Below are positions 1 to 10,440 of a DNA stretch of 64,000 bases, one piece after another. Below the pieces are notes generated by a model. That model worked only from the letters and a program-made list of their open reading frames with translations, ran no database searches and had not been told where the DNA came from. The stretch lies in contig JAQFVV010000354.1 in NCBI GenBank assembly GCA_028023455.1, forward strand, positions 434,001-498,000, read 5' to 3'. A program made the position numbers and the translations under genes. Every line of letters begins with the position of its first letter. The stretch's first letter is position 1. The DNA is from Epiperipatus broadwayi (taxonomy: Eukaryota > Onychophora > Udeonychophora > Euonychophora > Peripatidae).

Positions 1-429
1 CAAACCCATGTCCACATTCCTTTTCTTGACTACACAATATGAATGCCATCATTAAGCAAATTTGAGGAGAAGAATGAAGCAATATTGGCTTATACACAAA
101 GAAAGTTAAAAAGAAATTTATTAAATATGTCTGTATTTTTACAGACAAAAAGATTTTGAGCCTAGTTATTGATAATGTGGTTTGTGAACAAAGGAAATGA
201 TGGAAAGCAGAAGCTAATAAATTTATTGTGCAAAATGTACACATGATAAATTGGAGAGCCAACAACATTCAAATAAGCAAAAAAAAATAATTTATTAGTG
301 GCAAAATAGCGTGTAGTTATGAGTGCATTAATGCATATAAATATATTTGGTTTTATTTATGCTAAATTTATTATTTATCCTCTGTTATAATATATATATA
401 ATGAGCTTGCAAATAGCTCTTAACAAACT
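1..429. other. AT-rich DNA, no gene seen
   Basis: I see no coding potential, splice-bounded exon or recognisable repeat here beyond short A+T runs. Confidence 0.5.
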
Positions 430-560
430 TTTCAAAATATCCCCAACCTCAGACCAGTTTCTGCTACTGGCTTCCTCAGTGAGGAGCTAGGATATTCAAG
501 CATTAGATCTAAAATACCCAGCTAGAGACCAGCACTTTATCTAATGGTTAACTATTAAGT
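430..560 (-). repeat. Repeat B, diverged 3' fragment (minus strand)
   Basis: Reverse-complemented, this stretch matches the middle of repeat B (better copies at 4545-4890 and 15715-16285): a hairpin-rich segment around CTGAGGAAGCC, then GAAACTGGTC. It is clearly diverged from those copies and lacks their terminal inverted repeats. It contains a hammerhead-like core at 447-484. Confidence 0.55.
447..484 (-). ncRNA. Candidate type I hammerhead ribozyme (repeat B)
   Basis: On the minus strand the order is helix I strand CCTCA, core CTGAGGA (fits CUGANGA), a short hairpin, GAAA, then C-TG-GTC and TGAGG. CCTCA and TGAGG pair over 5 bp. Helix III is minimal (A15.1-U16.1, C15.2-G16.2, 2-nt loop), with C17 as the cleavage base, predicted after plus-strand position 452. 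Weak points are helix II, only about 2 bp next to an A-A mismatch, and the lack of an outer helix I. All conserved core bases are present; activity is inferred. Confidence 0.42.
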
Positions 561-1605
561 AGAAAATCTGAAAATTTCAGATATATATATAAGTAGGCAT
601 TAATAAGTGCTTAACAGTAAAATCATATATTAGCTAATATAAAGAATTCCATCTTTAAAAACTTCAATTGATATATTAAAAATTCCATCTTTTTTAAAAG
701 ATTTTCAGGTTGTCTACATGTATATATAATAAGAGAAAATGTTGTCCGTTCTTTTAAACTTAATAACAATCGCAATCTTAAAGCTCATATTTGCATAAAG
801 AGGGCGCTAAAATCTGGCTATTGGTTATTTTGCAAAGTTCTAGGAGCATTTACTATTTATTATATATTTAATCAGCAGTAAGTGATATTTACTAGTTTAT
901 ATTGGTTTTCAAAACGATTTGTATTTTCTCTGTCTTGCATGATGTGTGTCTAATATTATATTGTTGATATGGAGAAAGGAATTAGGCTTGGAAATGCTAT
1001 ACAAAGTTAAAGTATGGAAATAGGATTACCCAAATCCACAATTCCAATGTCATTGTAGGGAGATGCCCAATAGTATGAGAAGCTTGTGTCAATTGGGCCC
1101 TACAATAAACTTAAGGGCAGAAGGAAAAGAAGAAAACAAAATGACTGTTTATATCATAAATAGAACCTAACCTTTGATGAATCAACATCCTATCTTAAAG
1201 GCATCAGGATATACTCTCTTTCAAGCATTATTCATTATTCACAGTTGGCCTTCATATCTGAAGGTCATTCTTGTCTGTATCTATAGAGCCTACTGATCAA
1301 CTGAGGCATTTGAAATGAAAACTGATGTTACAAGAAGTGCCCTTTCTCCAATATTGTTTTCACTTTTTATGACTCTGGTGTTTGGTACTGTTTATTGGTG
1401 GCTTAATAAAAAAAAGGCTCATACACACATAGGTTTTTTAATGTTGGTTAAAAAAAAACTTCATCTTTTTGGATTTTGGATGATTTACAGCATACATTTA
1501 ATGTTTTGAATGCATCTTATAAATATCCATTTAAACTCAAATTCTTTATAAGCCAGTAAAAGAAAAAAAAAACTTCTCAGAAACCTTAGCTTGGATTGTT
1601 AACAA
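561..1605. other. AT-rich DNA, no gene seen
   Basis: A short open frame at 1315-1509 encodes a hydrophobic, lysine-tract peptide with no recognisable motif and is probably chance. Nothing else is supported. Confidence 0.45.
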
Positions 1606-1606
1606 C

Positions 1607-2266
1607 TTGACAATGTCATCATCATCATCATTATCAACCATTATCAATCCACTGCAGGATGAAGGTCTCTCCAAGTTTAATCCATCTTCTCCGATCTTTA
1701 GCTTCTCTTCTCCACATCACCCTACACATTTTCTTATTTCATCCATCCATCTTACATGTGGTCTCCTTCTGGGTCTTTTACAATCTTTTGGAATCCAGTT
1801 TAAAATTTCAATTGTCCATCTATTATCATATCTTCTAGCAATATGTCCAGCCCAACTCCACTTCAATCTTTTAATTTTTTCAATGAGGTCAGTAACACCT
1901 GTTTGTTCTCTTACCCATACATTGCGTTTTCGATCTCTTCTTGTTACTCCCAACATACATCTCTCCATACTTCTTTGAGTGGTCTGAAGTCTCTGTATTG
2001 ATCTTCTATTAAGTGTCCAAGTCTCAGATCCATAAGTAAGAACTGGTAAAACACATTTGTTAAAAACCTTTCTTTTCAAACACATAGGCATATTTCCTTT
2101 TAATATCAAGTTATTTCTACCAAAAGCACTCCAACCAAGTTTAATTCTATGATTAATTTCCTCTATTATGTTTCCATCTGTATTAATAATATGACCAAGG
2201 TATTTGTAACTCTTAACTTCTTCTAATTCATCATAATCAATCTTTATTTTCATATTTGGAGCAAAT
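1607..2266 (-). mobile_element. RTE-type LINE, 5'-truncated copy A
   Basis: This is the 3' third of an RTE-type non-LTR retrotransposon on the minus strand. The frame at 1717-2256 encodes the post-RT segment with YLGHIINTDG, LPVLTYGSETWTL, ERCMLGVTRRDRKRN and the W-GHIARR block, all typical of RTE and related LINE C-termini. It ends in a (TGA)n/(ATC)n microsatellite at 1612-1632, as RTE elements do. Homology to copy B (7441-8755) stops abruptly near 2266, a normal 5' truncation. The two copies differ at only a handful of positions over about 650 bp, so both are young. A one-base difference near 1722 breaks the last part of the frame. It cannot mobilise itself. Confidence 0.85.
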
Positions 2267-2317
2267 GTGGATTTGAAGACTGAGATGCAATGCAAATTCC
2301 AATGTACCAATATTGCT

Positions 2318-2720
2318 TTTAACAAGTTAAAAGATAAAATGTTTCATTACAAGGAGCCATGCATAGAACTGTTACTTTCAACTTCTTTATTATATGGAAA
2401 TGAGACATGGACATTCTATGATTGCAGTATAAAAAAATTTAAAATGTCATATTTAAAGATATTTCATAACATTTTAAATATACAATAGTATAATCATAAG
2501 CCAATCAATATGTTCTTAAATTGTTTGAAGTGAGACTTCCGAGTTCACTAGTGGGTTGGACACATAACACATAAAATGAATAAACAAGACATCCTTAAGA
2601 GGTATTTTATGGTGAACTTGAGAATTGTTTTTATGGGAGCAGTAAACCACATCAATTTATAAAAGAGCCAATTAGAAAATTTAACATTGAGATTTTTGTT
2701 TATTTCCAGGAGTAATGGTG
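2318..2720 (+). mobile_element. LINE-C C-terminal fragment (degenerate)
   Basis: The plus strand encodes LLYGNETWTFYDCSIKKF, the well-known LLYG-E-WT block found after the RT domain in many CR1/RTE-like ORF2 proteins. A broken WVGHI-like segment follows near 2550. Stops interrupt the frame after 2488. The same family appears at 12555-12810, 14150-14800 and flanking the LTR element (21440-21623 and 30691-31030). Clade assignment is uncertain. Confidence 0.6.
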
Positions 2721-3880
2721 TTATTCCTTACATGAATGGTAATGTGTGTTGACAGTCTTTATGAATTAATATATAATCATATTTTTTAATTTGGAAATCA
2801 TTACTTTTACTAAATTAGCATTCTTATTTATCATGTTCATTAAAGTAAGTTAAAAGTAAATGAGAATTCATTATTTTTTATTTCATTCTACATCTGTAAT
2901 ATTTAGTGTGTTTTAGGTTTAAATATTATTTTGCTCAATGAATAATGGCCTAAAAAATTGAACAATAGTGGTAGTATTATGAACTTATGTGTGTAGCAGA
3001 ATAAGCTTATTAAGTGATGGCTATTGATGATTTCACTAGAAATTTAAATTATCATCAATACATTACTCTTTTGGATAATCTTTGGAGATAAAGTATAATA
3101 GCTTAATCTCCAACATGGATTCTTAACAAAACTATTTTTATCTGGCTCATTGAAATGTAGCTAAGTACATGATAAAAGTATAAAGCCAATTGATAAATTT
3201 CATTAGAAAAACACATTTTGCTTCATTTGTAAATGAGTCTGATATGATCTACTTTATCAAAGACTTTTGATAAATCAAAATAAATAACATCAAGTCTTTG
3301 CTGATCCTGAATTACATGTGCTACATAAGCATAAATAGTGTAAATTAGTCTTTATTAGTTGATTAGAAATAATTCCATATTGTGAAGAATAAATAATTTT
3401 ATTAATATTAGAAATACTTTTCTTATCAACGTACCCCTCAAAAATTTGTGCAATTGTAACACAGTTTCTGGATCCATTTTTAAAAATTGGGATCATTTTG
3501 GCACATTTAAGCATGTTAAGAAAAATACAAGAATTAATTGACAAATTAAAAATGAAGACCAGAGGATCAGCAATAGATTATAATAGTCATTTGTTAATGA
3601 AGGAAGGAATATTATCTTAGCTTATAATACAATGAGTTTTGAGTTGCTTGAAGGCTACATTCATATCCTTTTTAGAAAATGGATCAATCTTACAATTAAC
3701 AATAGAAGAATCATAAGGTAATGTAGTTTTTGAAGCTATTATAAATTGTGATAAATATAAAGATGCAAAATATTTAGAATCTAAGATGAAATGAATTATT
3801 TGCTTACCCAAGCCTGTGTTAATAATGAAATCCCCAAATTTTTTCAGGTTAGAAAAAATATATTCAATTTTTTTAATATA
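2721..3880. other. AT-rich DNA, no gene seen
   Basis: Two short minus-strand open frames (3290-3544, 3617-3811) carry no motif I recognise. Wording such as FEGYVDKKSISNINKI and FKQLKTHCI could be an old degenerate LINE, but I cannot support that. Confidence 0.4.
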
Positions 3881-3969
3881 GTTTTGAACTCAGACTTTCA
3901 CATGACCCTCAACTATCCATGTTATCTCATACTGCCAATGCACTTGATCACACACATGTTGAAAAGATA

Positions 3970-4034
3970 AATAATAACCAATATATGTATATTTCATGCT
4001 AAACCAGCACTCGTCAATTGGTCCAGATTATCAT
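3970..4034 (-). ncRNA. Decayed hammerhead motif (repeat A copy 1, left arm)
   Basis: Helix I (ACCAA/TTGGT), the 5-bp helix II and GAAA are all present, but the core reads TTGACGA instead of CUGANGA. C3 is mutated to U, which should abolish cleavage. Confidence 0.55.
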
Positions 4035-4300
4035 CTCCACACTTATATACAATCAATGTTCAGCTTATATTAAGATAGCCAATCTTTATACTTTAATGGA
4101 CAGGTTTCAAATCACTGCACCCCACAACTCTTTAGCCATCCATGTCATTGAAAATCTGATGATGTAATCCTCAAAGCCTACATCAGATTTTAAATGAAAT
4201 GGATGGCTGAAGAGTTGTGGGATGGAGGGTTTGAAGCTTGTGCATTGAAGTATGAAGATTGGCTATCTTAATATAAGCTAACATTGATTGTATATATGTG

Positions 4301-4366
4301 TGGAGATGATAATCTGAACCAACTGACGAGTGCTGGTTTAGCATGAAATATGCAAATTGGTGATTA
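4301..4366 (+). ncRNA. Decayed hammerhead motif (repeat A copy 1, right arm)
   Basis: Core CTGACGA at 4323-4329, helix II GTGCT/AGCAT, GAAA at 4345-4348, helix I ACCAA/TTGGT and outer helix ATAATC/GATTAT are intact. Helix III is broken because the base at 16.1 is A instead of U (TATGCAAA in place of TACATATA). Probably inactive. Confidence 0.55.
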
Positions 4367-4544
4367 TTTATCTTTTCAACATGTGTGAGATAGCATGGAT
4401 AGTTGAGGATCATGTGAAAGTCTGAGTTCACATTCCCTATATATTACACATTGGACTGCAGATATGAAAAAGCATGTACTGTAGAAAAAATTCATATATT
4501 ACAATAGAGTTTTGTAAATTTTCTTTGTAAATATGTTTAACCCA

Positions 4545-4890
4545 TCTTCACATGATGAGTATTTCTTATGCTAGCACATTACTGTTATTAAAACAGGCAA
4601 AACTCCCCATACAGAAGTGCCACTCAATTTTATTCTCATAGTTTTGTAGTTAAGTAGAGATAAAAGGTGGCTGCTGGAGGGTTGCATTAGATCCTAAGAT
4701 CTAGGTACAGTGCTCTCAGATCCAAAGTGCCACACTGACAAAGGTCACAAGCCAGAAACTAGTCTGGGAATATTGGATGAGTAGGCACTAGATAGGGATT
4801 TTATGCACAAGCCTTCTGGCATCCATTGATTACTCTTGTTAGCACAAGATGGCACTACTGTATGGAGAGTTTTGCATGTTCTAACCAATC
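4545..4890 (+). repeat. Repeat B copy 2 (near full length)
   Basis: Bounded by inverted ends: AACAGGCAAAACTCCCCATA on the left and TATGGAGAGTTTTGCATGTT on the right; the left terminal repeat seems to extend further out, to about 4545. The interior contains the shared TTGCATTAGATCCTAAGATC block and a hammerhead-like segment at about 4728-4775, whose core CTGACAA has G8 mutated to A. No open frame. It could equally be called a MITE by its inverted ends; the hammerhead motif favours a retrozyme-like origin. Confidence 0.65.
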
Positions 4891-5067
4891 TTCTGAAGTT
4901 AGCAAAATTATTATAAAAAAGACATTCTTTGTTTTAAAACAGAATCTGAGATAGAAAGATGTCTTCTTAACAATCTTAATGAAAGTGTATGAAAATCAAG
5001 GAGGAAAGACAATATGAAAAGAAAATTTATTGGGAAATATATAAATTGATAGAACCATTAAGAATCT
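4891..5067. other. AT-rich spacer
   Basis: No feature seen. Confidence 0.4.
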
Positions 5068-5180
5068 GTAAAAAAAAAAAAATAAATAAATAAATAAATA
5101 ATAATAATAATATTAATAATTATTATTATTATGCTGCTACTACTGCTACTGCTACTACTACTATTACTACTACTACTATT
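5068..5180. repeat. Compound microsatellite
   Basis: A poly-A run passes into (AAAT)n, then (AAT)n, (ATT)n and (CTA)n-type trinucleotides. This looks like an expanded retroelement tail or simple replication slippage. Confidence 0.85.
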
Positions 5181-5761
5181 CAATCAGATGTATTCTTTCC
5201 TTATTTGTATATAACTCAATAAATAGTGATGGTACACTATGCCGGAAAGATTATAAATTTATTATTCTAAAATTTACAGTTCTTGGTACTGCGTTTGACT
5301 AGGTTGGTCATATTCATAAAATTAATTTGGGTGTATGAAAATGTAATTTATAAATTAAATAAGTTTATGAATTTAATTATACCATTCGTGCACAATAATG
5401 CACTGCATGAGTCTTTTTTATTTATCATGTGGATGTTATTTGCAATAAACCATGCCTCTTTGTATTTTATTTTTCATCATTGCGCTTAGTGCAAATGACT
5501 TTAATAATTAAATGGATCAAAATTGTCACCCGATTCTATCTCATATTCCAAAAATATAGACATAATGTTAGGGTCTGTTCTAGTGCATGTGTAGGTATAT
5601 ATATATATATATGCAAATTTATAAATAAATATTTAAAAATACAGTATTTAAAAGCTTATAAAAAATATATGTATAACCATCACTTAGGAGCGCTTTCAAC
5701 TAACTTGTAGCTTTGTCAACTATCATGTTTAAAATGTCAGCTTTCCCATAATTCTATAATG

Positions 5762-7440
5762 TCAACTTTCCCATAATTCTGTGATCTTAATGTTTGCTGC
5801 TTGCCTATTAACCAAATGTTGCTTGTATTTACATATCAACATCGCCTCTTTAATTTTCCTTTTATTATTATTTCTTTCAGTTTCCAATATTTTTACGTTG
5901 TTATAATTAAAATCAAAACCATACATACATGATTTATTATGGTCATAAAAGACAGAAGCTGATAAATTATCATTATTTTTAAAATTTTGTTTTGTATTTT
6001 GAACCCTTTTAAATAACAAGTGTTCCTTTGTTCTTTTTTCCAATGTGCACCTCGATTCACCTATATATCCATGGCCACACCCACATGTCTATTTGTAAAT
6101 GATACAATTTTTATTTGTAAATAAAGTTTTATCCTTTACATTGTTTATTAATTTATTTAATGTAGGTGGTGCATAAAATGCAATATCACATATTCCTTTA
6201 TAAATTTTCTTAATGAAACTTGCCTGTTGATTTAAAATATATGGTATTGATATCCACAATTTTTTATCAGAAGAATTAACACTATTATTATTTTTATATT
6301 TATAAGTAAAATTTTTAATAGTATAATAAACAGAATCATAATTCTATCCAACATTTAACAATTAATTATAATAAGTTTCAATATTTTTAGTTTTATCTGA
6401 TGCATATTTACAAAGGTTATCATTTCTAAATAAAAAGGATTTCAAACCTGCCATTTTATGTGACATTGGTACTTTTGATTCATATAGAATATATCCTCTT
6501 TTTTCTATTGGTTTAAGAGTCATATAGTAATCCAGTTTATCCTTGTTTCTAGTTATTTTGAGATCTAAAAATTGTATACTCATTAAATTTTCATCTGTTT
6601 TAATCCACTTTAAGCCCTTTATATTATTTAATTCCTTGAACAAATCATTAATAGCATTTGGCTTTCCACAAACAAAAACATCATCAACACATCGATTGTA
6701 TAAAATAATATCTTTCTGATAATGATCCTTTTTTTAAAATATTTTCTTCATATGTAGATATAACAAAATTACATATCTGGGCAATTGTAGGAAGTCCCAT
6801 CGGCCACCCATTATTCATTTTATAAAATTCGTGCTTAAAAATTGCATAAATGTTTTTATCAATAAAGTTTAATGTTTCAGTAATAAATTTTATTATTTTA
6901 ACGTTAACATTTTTTAATTTCAATGCATTCTTAATTATTTCAATAGAAGTCATTCTGTCAATTGATCCGTACATTTCACTGATATCAAAGGTACAAATTA
7001 CATCATAATTATCAATAACAACGTTATTAATTTTACCAACAAAATCAAATGATGAACATACCAAATCCAAGAATTTCTTGTAACATTTTCTCAATTAATT
7101 TACATGTTTCATAATAGAAAGCACCTCCAAAATCAATCATTAAACGTAATGGTTCTTTTTCTTTATGCAATTTTATATTTGAAAATATTCTAGGACATAC
7201 TGCAGCTGAGGGATAAATTCTATAATAAGTAGTATTATCAATTACATTATTTTGGGCTTTTTTTTAAATATTATTCACAAATTGAACACGTAAACTTTCA
7301 ATATTTACCTTGTTAACCTTTATAAAATTAAGAATACTCATTTGAGTAATGACTTTATTTTCATAATCCAATTTTAGTAACAAGCACAACCATAAGACTT
7401 TATCCTCTTTTATACAAACAAGATTATTTTCAGATTTAAA
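5762..7440 (-). pseudogene. PLE reverse transcriptase / GIY-YIG endonuclease, main part, broken
   Basis: Read on the minus strand over several frames. N-terminal side: NIKLHKEKEPLRLMIDFGGA near 7130-7190. RT motif A region: ICTFDISEMYGSIDR near 6950-6990. Motif B: GWPMGLPTIAQIC near 6775-6815. Motif C: RCVDDVFVCGKPN near 6650-6700, the PLE form of the catalytic double Asp. Then IQFLDLKITRNKDKL (6560-6590). C-terminal GIY-YIG nuclease: C-C-HGYIGESRCTLE at 6035-6085, then KRTKEHLLF. Stops (one just before the GIY-YIG motif) and frameshifts near 6700 and 7085 make it a pseudogene. The RT plus C-terminal GIY-YIG order is diagnostic of Penelope-like elements. The N-terminal piece lies beyond the RTE insertion at 8759-8901. 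Confidence 0.82.
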
Positions 7441-8755
7441 TTATATCATCATCATCATCATTATCAACCATTATCAATCCACTGCAGGATGAAGGTCTCT
7501 CCAAGTTTAATCCATCTTCTCCGATCTTTAGCTTCTCTTCTCCACATCACCCCTACACATTTTCTTATTTCATCCATCCATCTTACATGTGGTCTCCTTC
7601 TGGGTCTTTTACAATCTCTTGGAATCCAGTTTAAAATTTCAATTGTCCATCTATTATCATCTCTTCTAGCAATATGTTCAGCCCAACTCCACTTCAATCT
7701 TTTAATTTTTTCAATGAGGTCAGTAACACCTGTTTGTTCTCTTACCCATACATTGCGTTTTCGATCTCTTCTTGTTACTCCCAACATACATCTCTCCATA
7801 CTTCTTTGAGTGGTCTGAAGTCTCTGTATTGATCTTCTATTAAGTGTCCAAGTCTCAGATCCATAAGTAAGAACTGGTAAAACACATTTGTTAAAAACCT
7901 TTCTTTTCAAACACATAGGCATATTTCCTTTTAATATCAAGTTATTTCTACCAAAAGCACTCCAACCAAGTTTAATTCTATGATTAATTTCCTCTATTAT
8001 GTTTCCATCTGTATTAATAATCTGACCAAGGTATTTGTAACTCTTAACTTCTTCTAATTCATCATAATCAATCTTTATTTTCATATTTGGAGCAAATCGA
8101 TTAAACATTACTTTAGTCTTTTTAACATTTATCTTTAGTCCTACTTTCCTACTTTCATCTGATAACTCCTGCAACATTTCCTGCAGCTCGGAAGCATTAT
8201 TTGCAAAAACAACTACATCATCTGCGAAATCTAAATGACTTAAATAATCTCCATTTACTTTCACTCCTTTAGTTTCCCATTTTAATCCACAAAATACTTC
8301 TTGCAGCACTGCTGTAAAAAGTTTTGGAGATATGGAGTCACCTTGTCTTACACCTTTCTCAATGTTGACTTTCCCAATATCATTATGTAATCTAATTGTT
8401 GCTGTTGCATTTTTATAAATATTCTTTAAAATATGACAATATCCTGGATCTATACCTTGATGATCCAATGCTTTAATCACTGAAGAAATGTTTATAGAAT
8501 CAAATGCCTTTTCATAATCTACAAATCCAAAACATAATGACAACTCATATTCATTTGTCCTTTCTATAACTTCTCTCAATACTTGAATATGATCTACTGT
8601 ACTAAAACCACTTTTAAATCCAGCTTGTTCTCTTGGTTGGTGAAAATCCAAGGTTCTCTGTAGACGAGTTGTAATTATCTTGGTAAAAATTTTATATATT
8701 TATTATTATATATATATATATATAATTATCTTGGTAAATATTTTATATATATATA
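7441..8755 (-). mobile_element. RTE-type LINE copy B, inserted in the PLE
   Basis: A 5'-truncated RTE element on the minus strand. Its (ATC)n/(TGA)n tail sits at 7445-7460, and its 5' edge merges into (TA)n-rich DNA near 8690-8755. The PLE reading frame resumes on both sides, so this is a nested, later insertion. The protein-coding part runs right up to the microsatellite tail, as is usual for RTE elements with almost no 3' UTR. Confidence 0.85.
7464..8651 (-). CDS. RTE reverse transcriptase, partial ORF2 (395 aa, open)
   Basis: An open frame covering the RT domain and C-terminus of an RTE ORF2. In order: EQAGFKSGFSTVDHI (about residues 7-21), motif A FVDYEKAFDSI (about 42-52), motif B RQGDSISPKLF (about 107-117), catalytic motif C LDFADDVVVFAN (about 143-154), motif D-like GLKINVKKTKVM (about 171-182), then YKYLGQIINTDG and LTYGSETWTLNRR (about 257). 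The apurinic endonuclease domain is absent because of 5' truncation. There is no internal stop. The first Met is just the first ATG within the domain and not a real start. The terminal TGA lies in the (TGA)n tail. It would reverse-transcribe the element's RNA if complete; this copy cannot make a full protein. Confidence 0.85.
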   Translation of the reverse strand: MDFHQPREQAGFKSGFSTVDHIQVLREVIERTNEYELSLCFGFVDYEKAFDSINISSVIKALDHQGIDPGYCHILKNIYKNATATIRLHNDIGKVNIEKGVRQGDSISPKLFTAVLQEVFCGLKWETKGVKVNGDYLSHLDFADDVVVFANNASELQEMLQELSDESRKVGLKINVKKTKVMFNRFAPNMKIKIDYDELEEVKSYKYLGQIINTDGNIIEEINHRIKLGWSAFGRNNLILKGNMPMCLKRKVFNKCVLPVLTYGSETWTLNRRSIQRLQTTQRSMERCMLGVTRRDRKRNVWVREQTGVTDLIEKIKRLKWSWAEHIARRDDNRWTIEILNWIPRDCKRPRRRPHVRWMDEIRKCVGVMWRREAKDRRRWIKLGETFILQWIDNG

Positions 8756-8758
8756 TAT

Positions 8759-8901
8759 ATTTGCTGAACTAAACTTGTAGAATTATTGCCATAAGATTCA
8801 TCATAATAAATTGTTTTGCATGTTAATTCATTGCATTTAATTTTATACATTATTTGGAGAGCTTGGTCTACACATAATTTGTCTTTGGTGTTGTTCAACA
8901 T
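8759..8901 (-). pseudogene. PLE ORF, N-terminal segment of the left copy
   Basis: Starts at an ATG (plus 8899-8901) and reads MLNNTKDKLCVDQALQIMYK, later YYDESYGNNSTSLVQQ, then enters (TA)n and the RTE insertion. The same peptide, more decayed, is encoded on the plus strand at about 10120-10260 (ILNNTKGKL then QDQVPQ). The conserved pair supports this as the true PLE N-terminus. I recognise no named domain in it. Confidence 0.6.
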
Positions 8902-9126
8902 TGATTAAGATTAGGGGGGGGGGTGAGTTCTAAAACTAATATTGAATCCATTTGAACAGATTGTTTTCATCTTTTTAGATGTACCTGATATAAAAGGAAG
9001 GTTAATCAATGCATTAATGTTGATATTTATGCGCCTGGTACTTAAGGCAGAATAGAATTTTTTTAATATATTATAGTTAAGATTTTACTTCATTAACGCT
9101 TAAATAAATTAATATATATATATATA

Positions 9127-9680
9127 TGCGCTCTGTGCACAGGTAATGAAGCTATTAATAAATTGTCAAAATTTTTACTGCCAAGCACTTTCGGGACAGT
9201 CTACAGTTCCATATTCATGGCGAGTTATTCTGTTAATAACTGTAAAACTATGCAAATTTTATGCAAACTTATGTGCAGATGTTACATGGACCATTTACGA
9301 GATAGGGAATAGCAGGCCTCTCTTCTGTTGATTGCCAATGGGTCAGCCACAATGAAGTAAGAAACTCTGGACATGCTTTTCTATCTACCACAGCCAGTGT
9401 TGTTTGCTCTGAAACAAACGACACCAAACATAAAGTTAGGGAAGCTTACTTCATTGCGGCTGACCCATCAGCAATCAACAGAAGAGAGGCCTGCTATTCC
9501 ATATCTCGTAAATGGTCCATGTAACATCTGCCCATAAGTTTGCATAAAATTTGCATAGTTTTACAGTTATTAACAGAATAACTTGCCATGAATATGGAAC
9601 TGTAGACTGTCCCAAAAGCGCTTGGCAGTAAAAATTTTGACAATTTATTAATAGCTTCATTACCTGTGTGCAGAGCACAT
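9127..9680. repeat. Central palindrome of the PLE locus (5' UTR arms)
   Basis: Arms of about 200 bp (9127-9330 and 9475-9680) are highly similar inverted copies, beginning and ending with CTCTGTGCACAGGTAATGAA-type sequence. The spacer of about 140 bp is not palindromic apart from short outer parts (GGGTCAGCC with GGCTGACCC). Both arms are open in the frame facing the axis, only because they are mirror copies. Confidence 0.85.
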
Positions 9681-9959
9681 ATATATATTAATATATTATA
9701 ATCATATGTTGAATTGACTAGTCTTTTATATAGTTTTCAATGGTGTCTCATATATCTGCTTCAAAATTGCATAATTTATACATTCTGTACAAAAAAACAT
9801 TTGAAGCCACATAATCTGTGTAGAGTTAGCTGACTTCAAGTGTTTTTTATACTGAAACTATAAATTATATAAGTTTGAAGCAGACAGAAAATACAACATA
9901 GTAATCTATATTAAAGATCTAGTCGATTTAAGATATGATTATATTAAATTAAAGAAAAC

Positions 9960-10260
9960 TGTTAAAAATTATTTTCCTCCTTAAATACCAGGCACATAAA
10001 TAACAACATTAATGCATAGATCAGCCATCTCTTTATACCAGACACATCTAAAAAGATGAAAATAATTTGTTTAAACGAATTCAGTATTAGTTTTAGACCC
10101 TCCTCCCAACCTGAACCAAATATTAAACAACACCAAAGGCAAATTACCTCAAGACCAAGTTCCCCAAAGAATTTAAAAAATTAAATGCAATGAACCCAAT
10201 CTCCAAAGCAATTTATCATGGTGAATCTTGTGCCAACAGCACTACAAGGTTAGCACAGCT
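9960..10260 (+). pseudogene. PLE right copy, 5' region and N-terminal ORF remnant
   Basis: The plus strand repeats the leader (ACATCTAAAAAGATGAAAA) and the ORF start of the left copy, with a stop after QDQVPQRI and a frameshift before CANSTTRLAQLK. It ends at a (TA)n run just as the left copy does before its RTE insertion. Confidence 0.6.
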
Positions 10261-10261
10261 C

Positions 10262-10440
10262 AAATATATATATATAACAAAGTTTTTGAGTACAAACCGT
10301 GTATTATTTTGCATTACAATCCGATATTTCGAAGGACTAGTAACCGCCATTATCAAGGTTAACTTTTGAAAGAACAATAATACATGGTTCGTACCCCAAA
10401 ACTTTGTTTTTTCTACATCATATAACCGTGAAAACATTAT
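10262..10440. repeat. Small element with inverted ends inside the PLE right copy
   Basis: The ends near 10278 (AACAAAGTTTTTGAGTAC) and near 10410 (GTACCCCAAAACTTTGTTTT) are inverted copies of each other over about 35 bp. The interior, read on the minus strand, has CTTGATAATGGCGG then CTTCGAAATATCGG, a hairpin-plus-CGAAA motif common near PLE and LINE ends. (TA)n runs flank it. It could be a PLE terminal fragment or an independent tiny insertion. Confidence 0.5.

Larger units (their letters stand above)
3884..4432. repeat. Repeat A copy 1: foldback element with two hammerhead motifs
   Basis: An imperfect palindrome with arms of about 265 bp around an axis near 4160. The termini are inverted copies of GAACTCAGACTTTCA. 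Each arm carries one hammerhead-like motif pointing away from the axis (minus strand in the left arm, plus strand in the right). Related copies are at 17655-18290, 39236-39955 and 42832-43335. The end sequence resembles a tRNA T-loop/B box (GAGTTCAAATCC in other copies), so a Pol III-type ancestry is possible but unproven. Confidence 0.75.

Noticed and set aside
4590-4881. Pure DNA-transposon MITE interpretation of repeat B
   Set aside because: The inverted ends fit, but no clear target duplication was found and the hammerhead motif favours a retrozyme-like origin; I keep the MITE reading only as an alternative.
7489-7809. 106-codon plus-strand open frame, similar to one at 1607-1978
   Set aside because: Antisense shadow of the RTE ORF2.
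9146-9331. Paired open frames of 61 and 67 codons in the PLE palindrome (other at 9475-9678)
   Set aside because: They are mirror images of one non-coding arm; similarity reflects duplication, not coding constraint.
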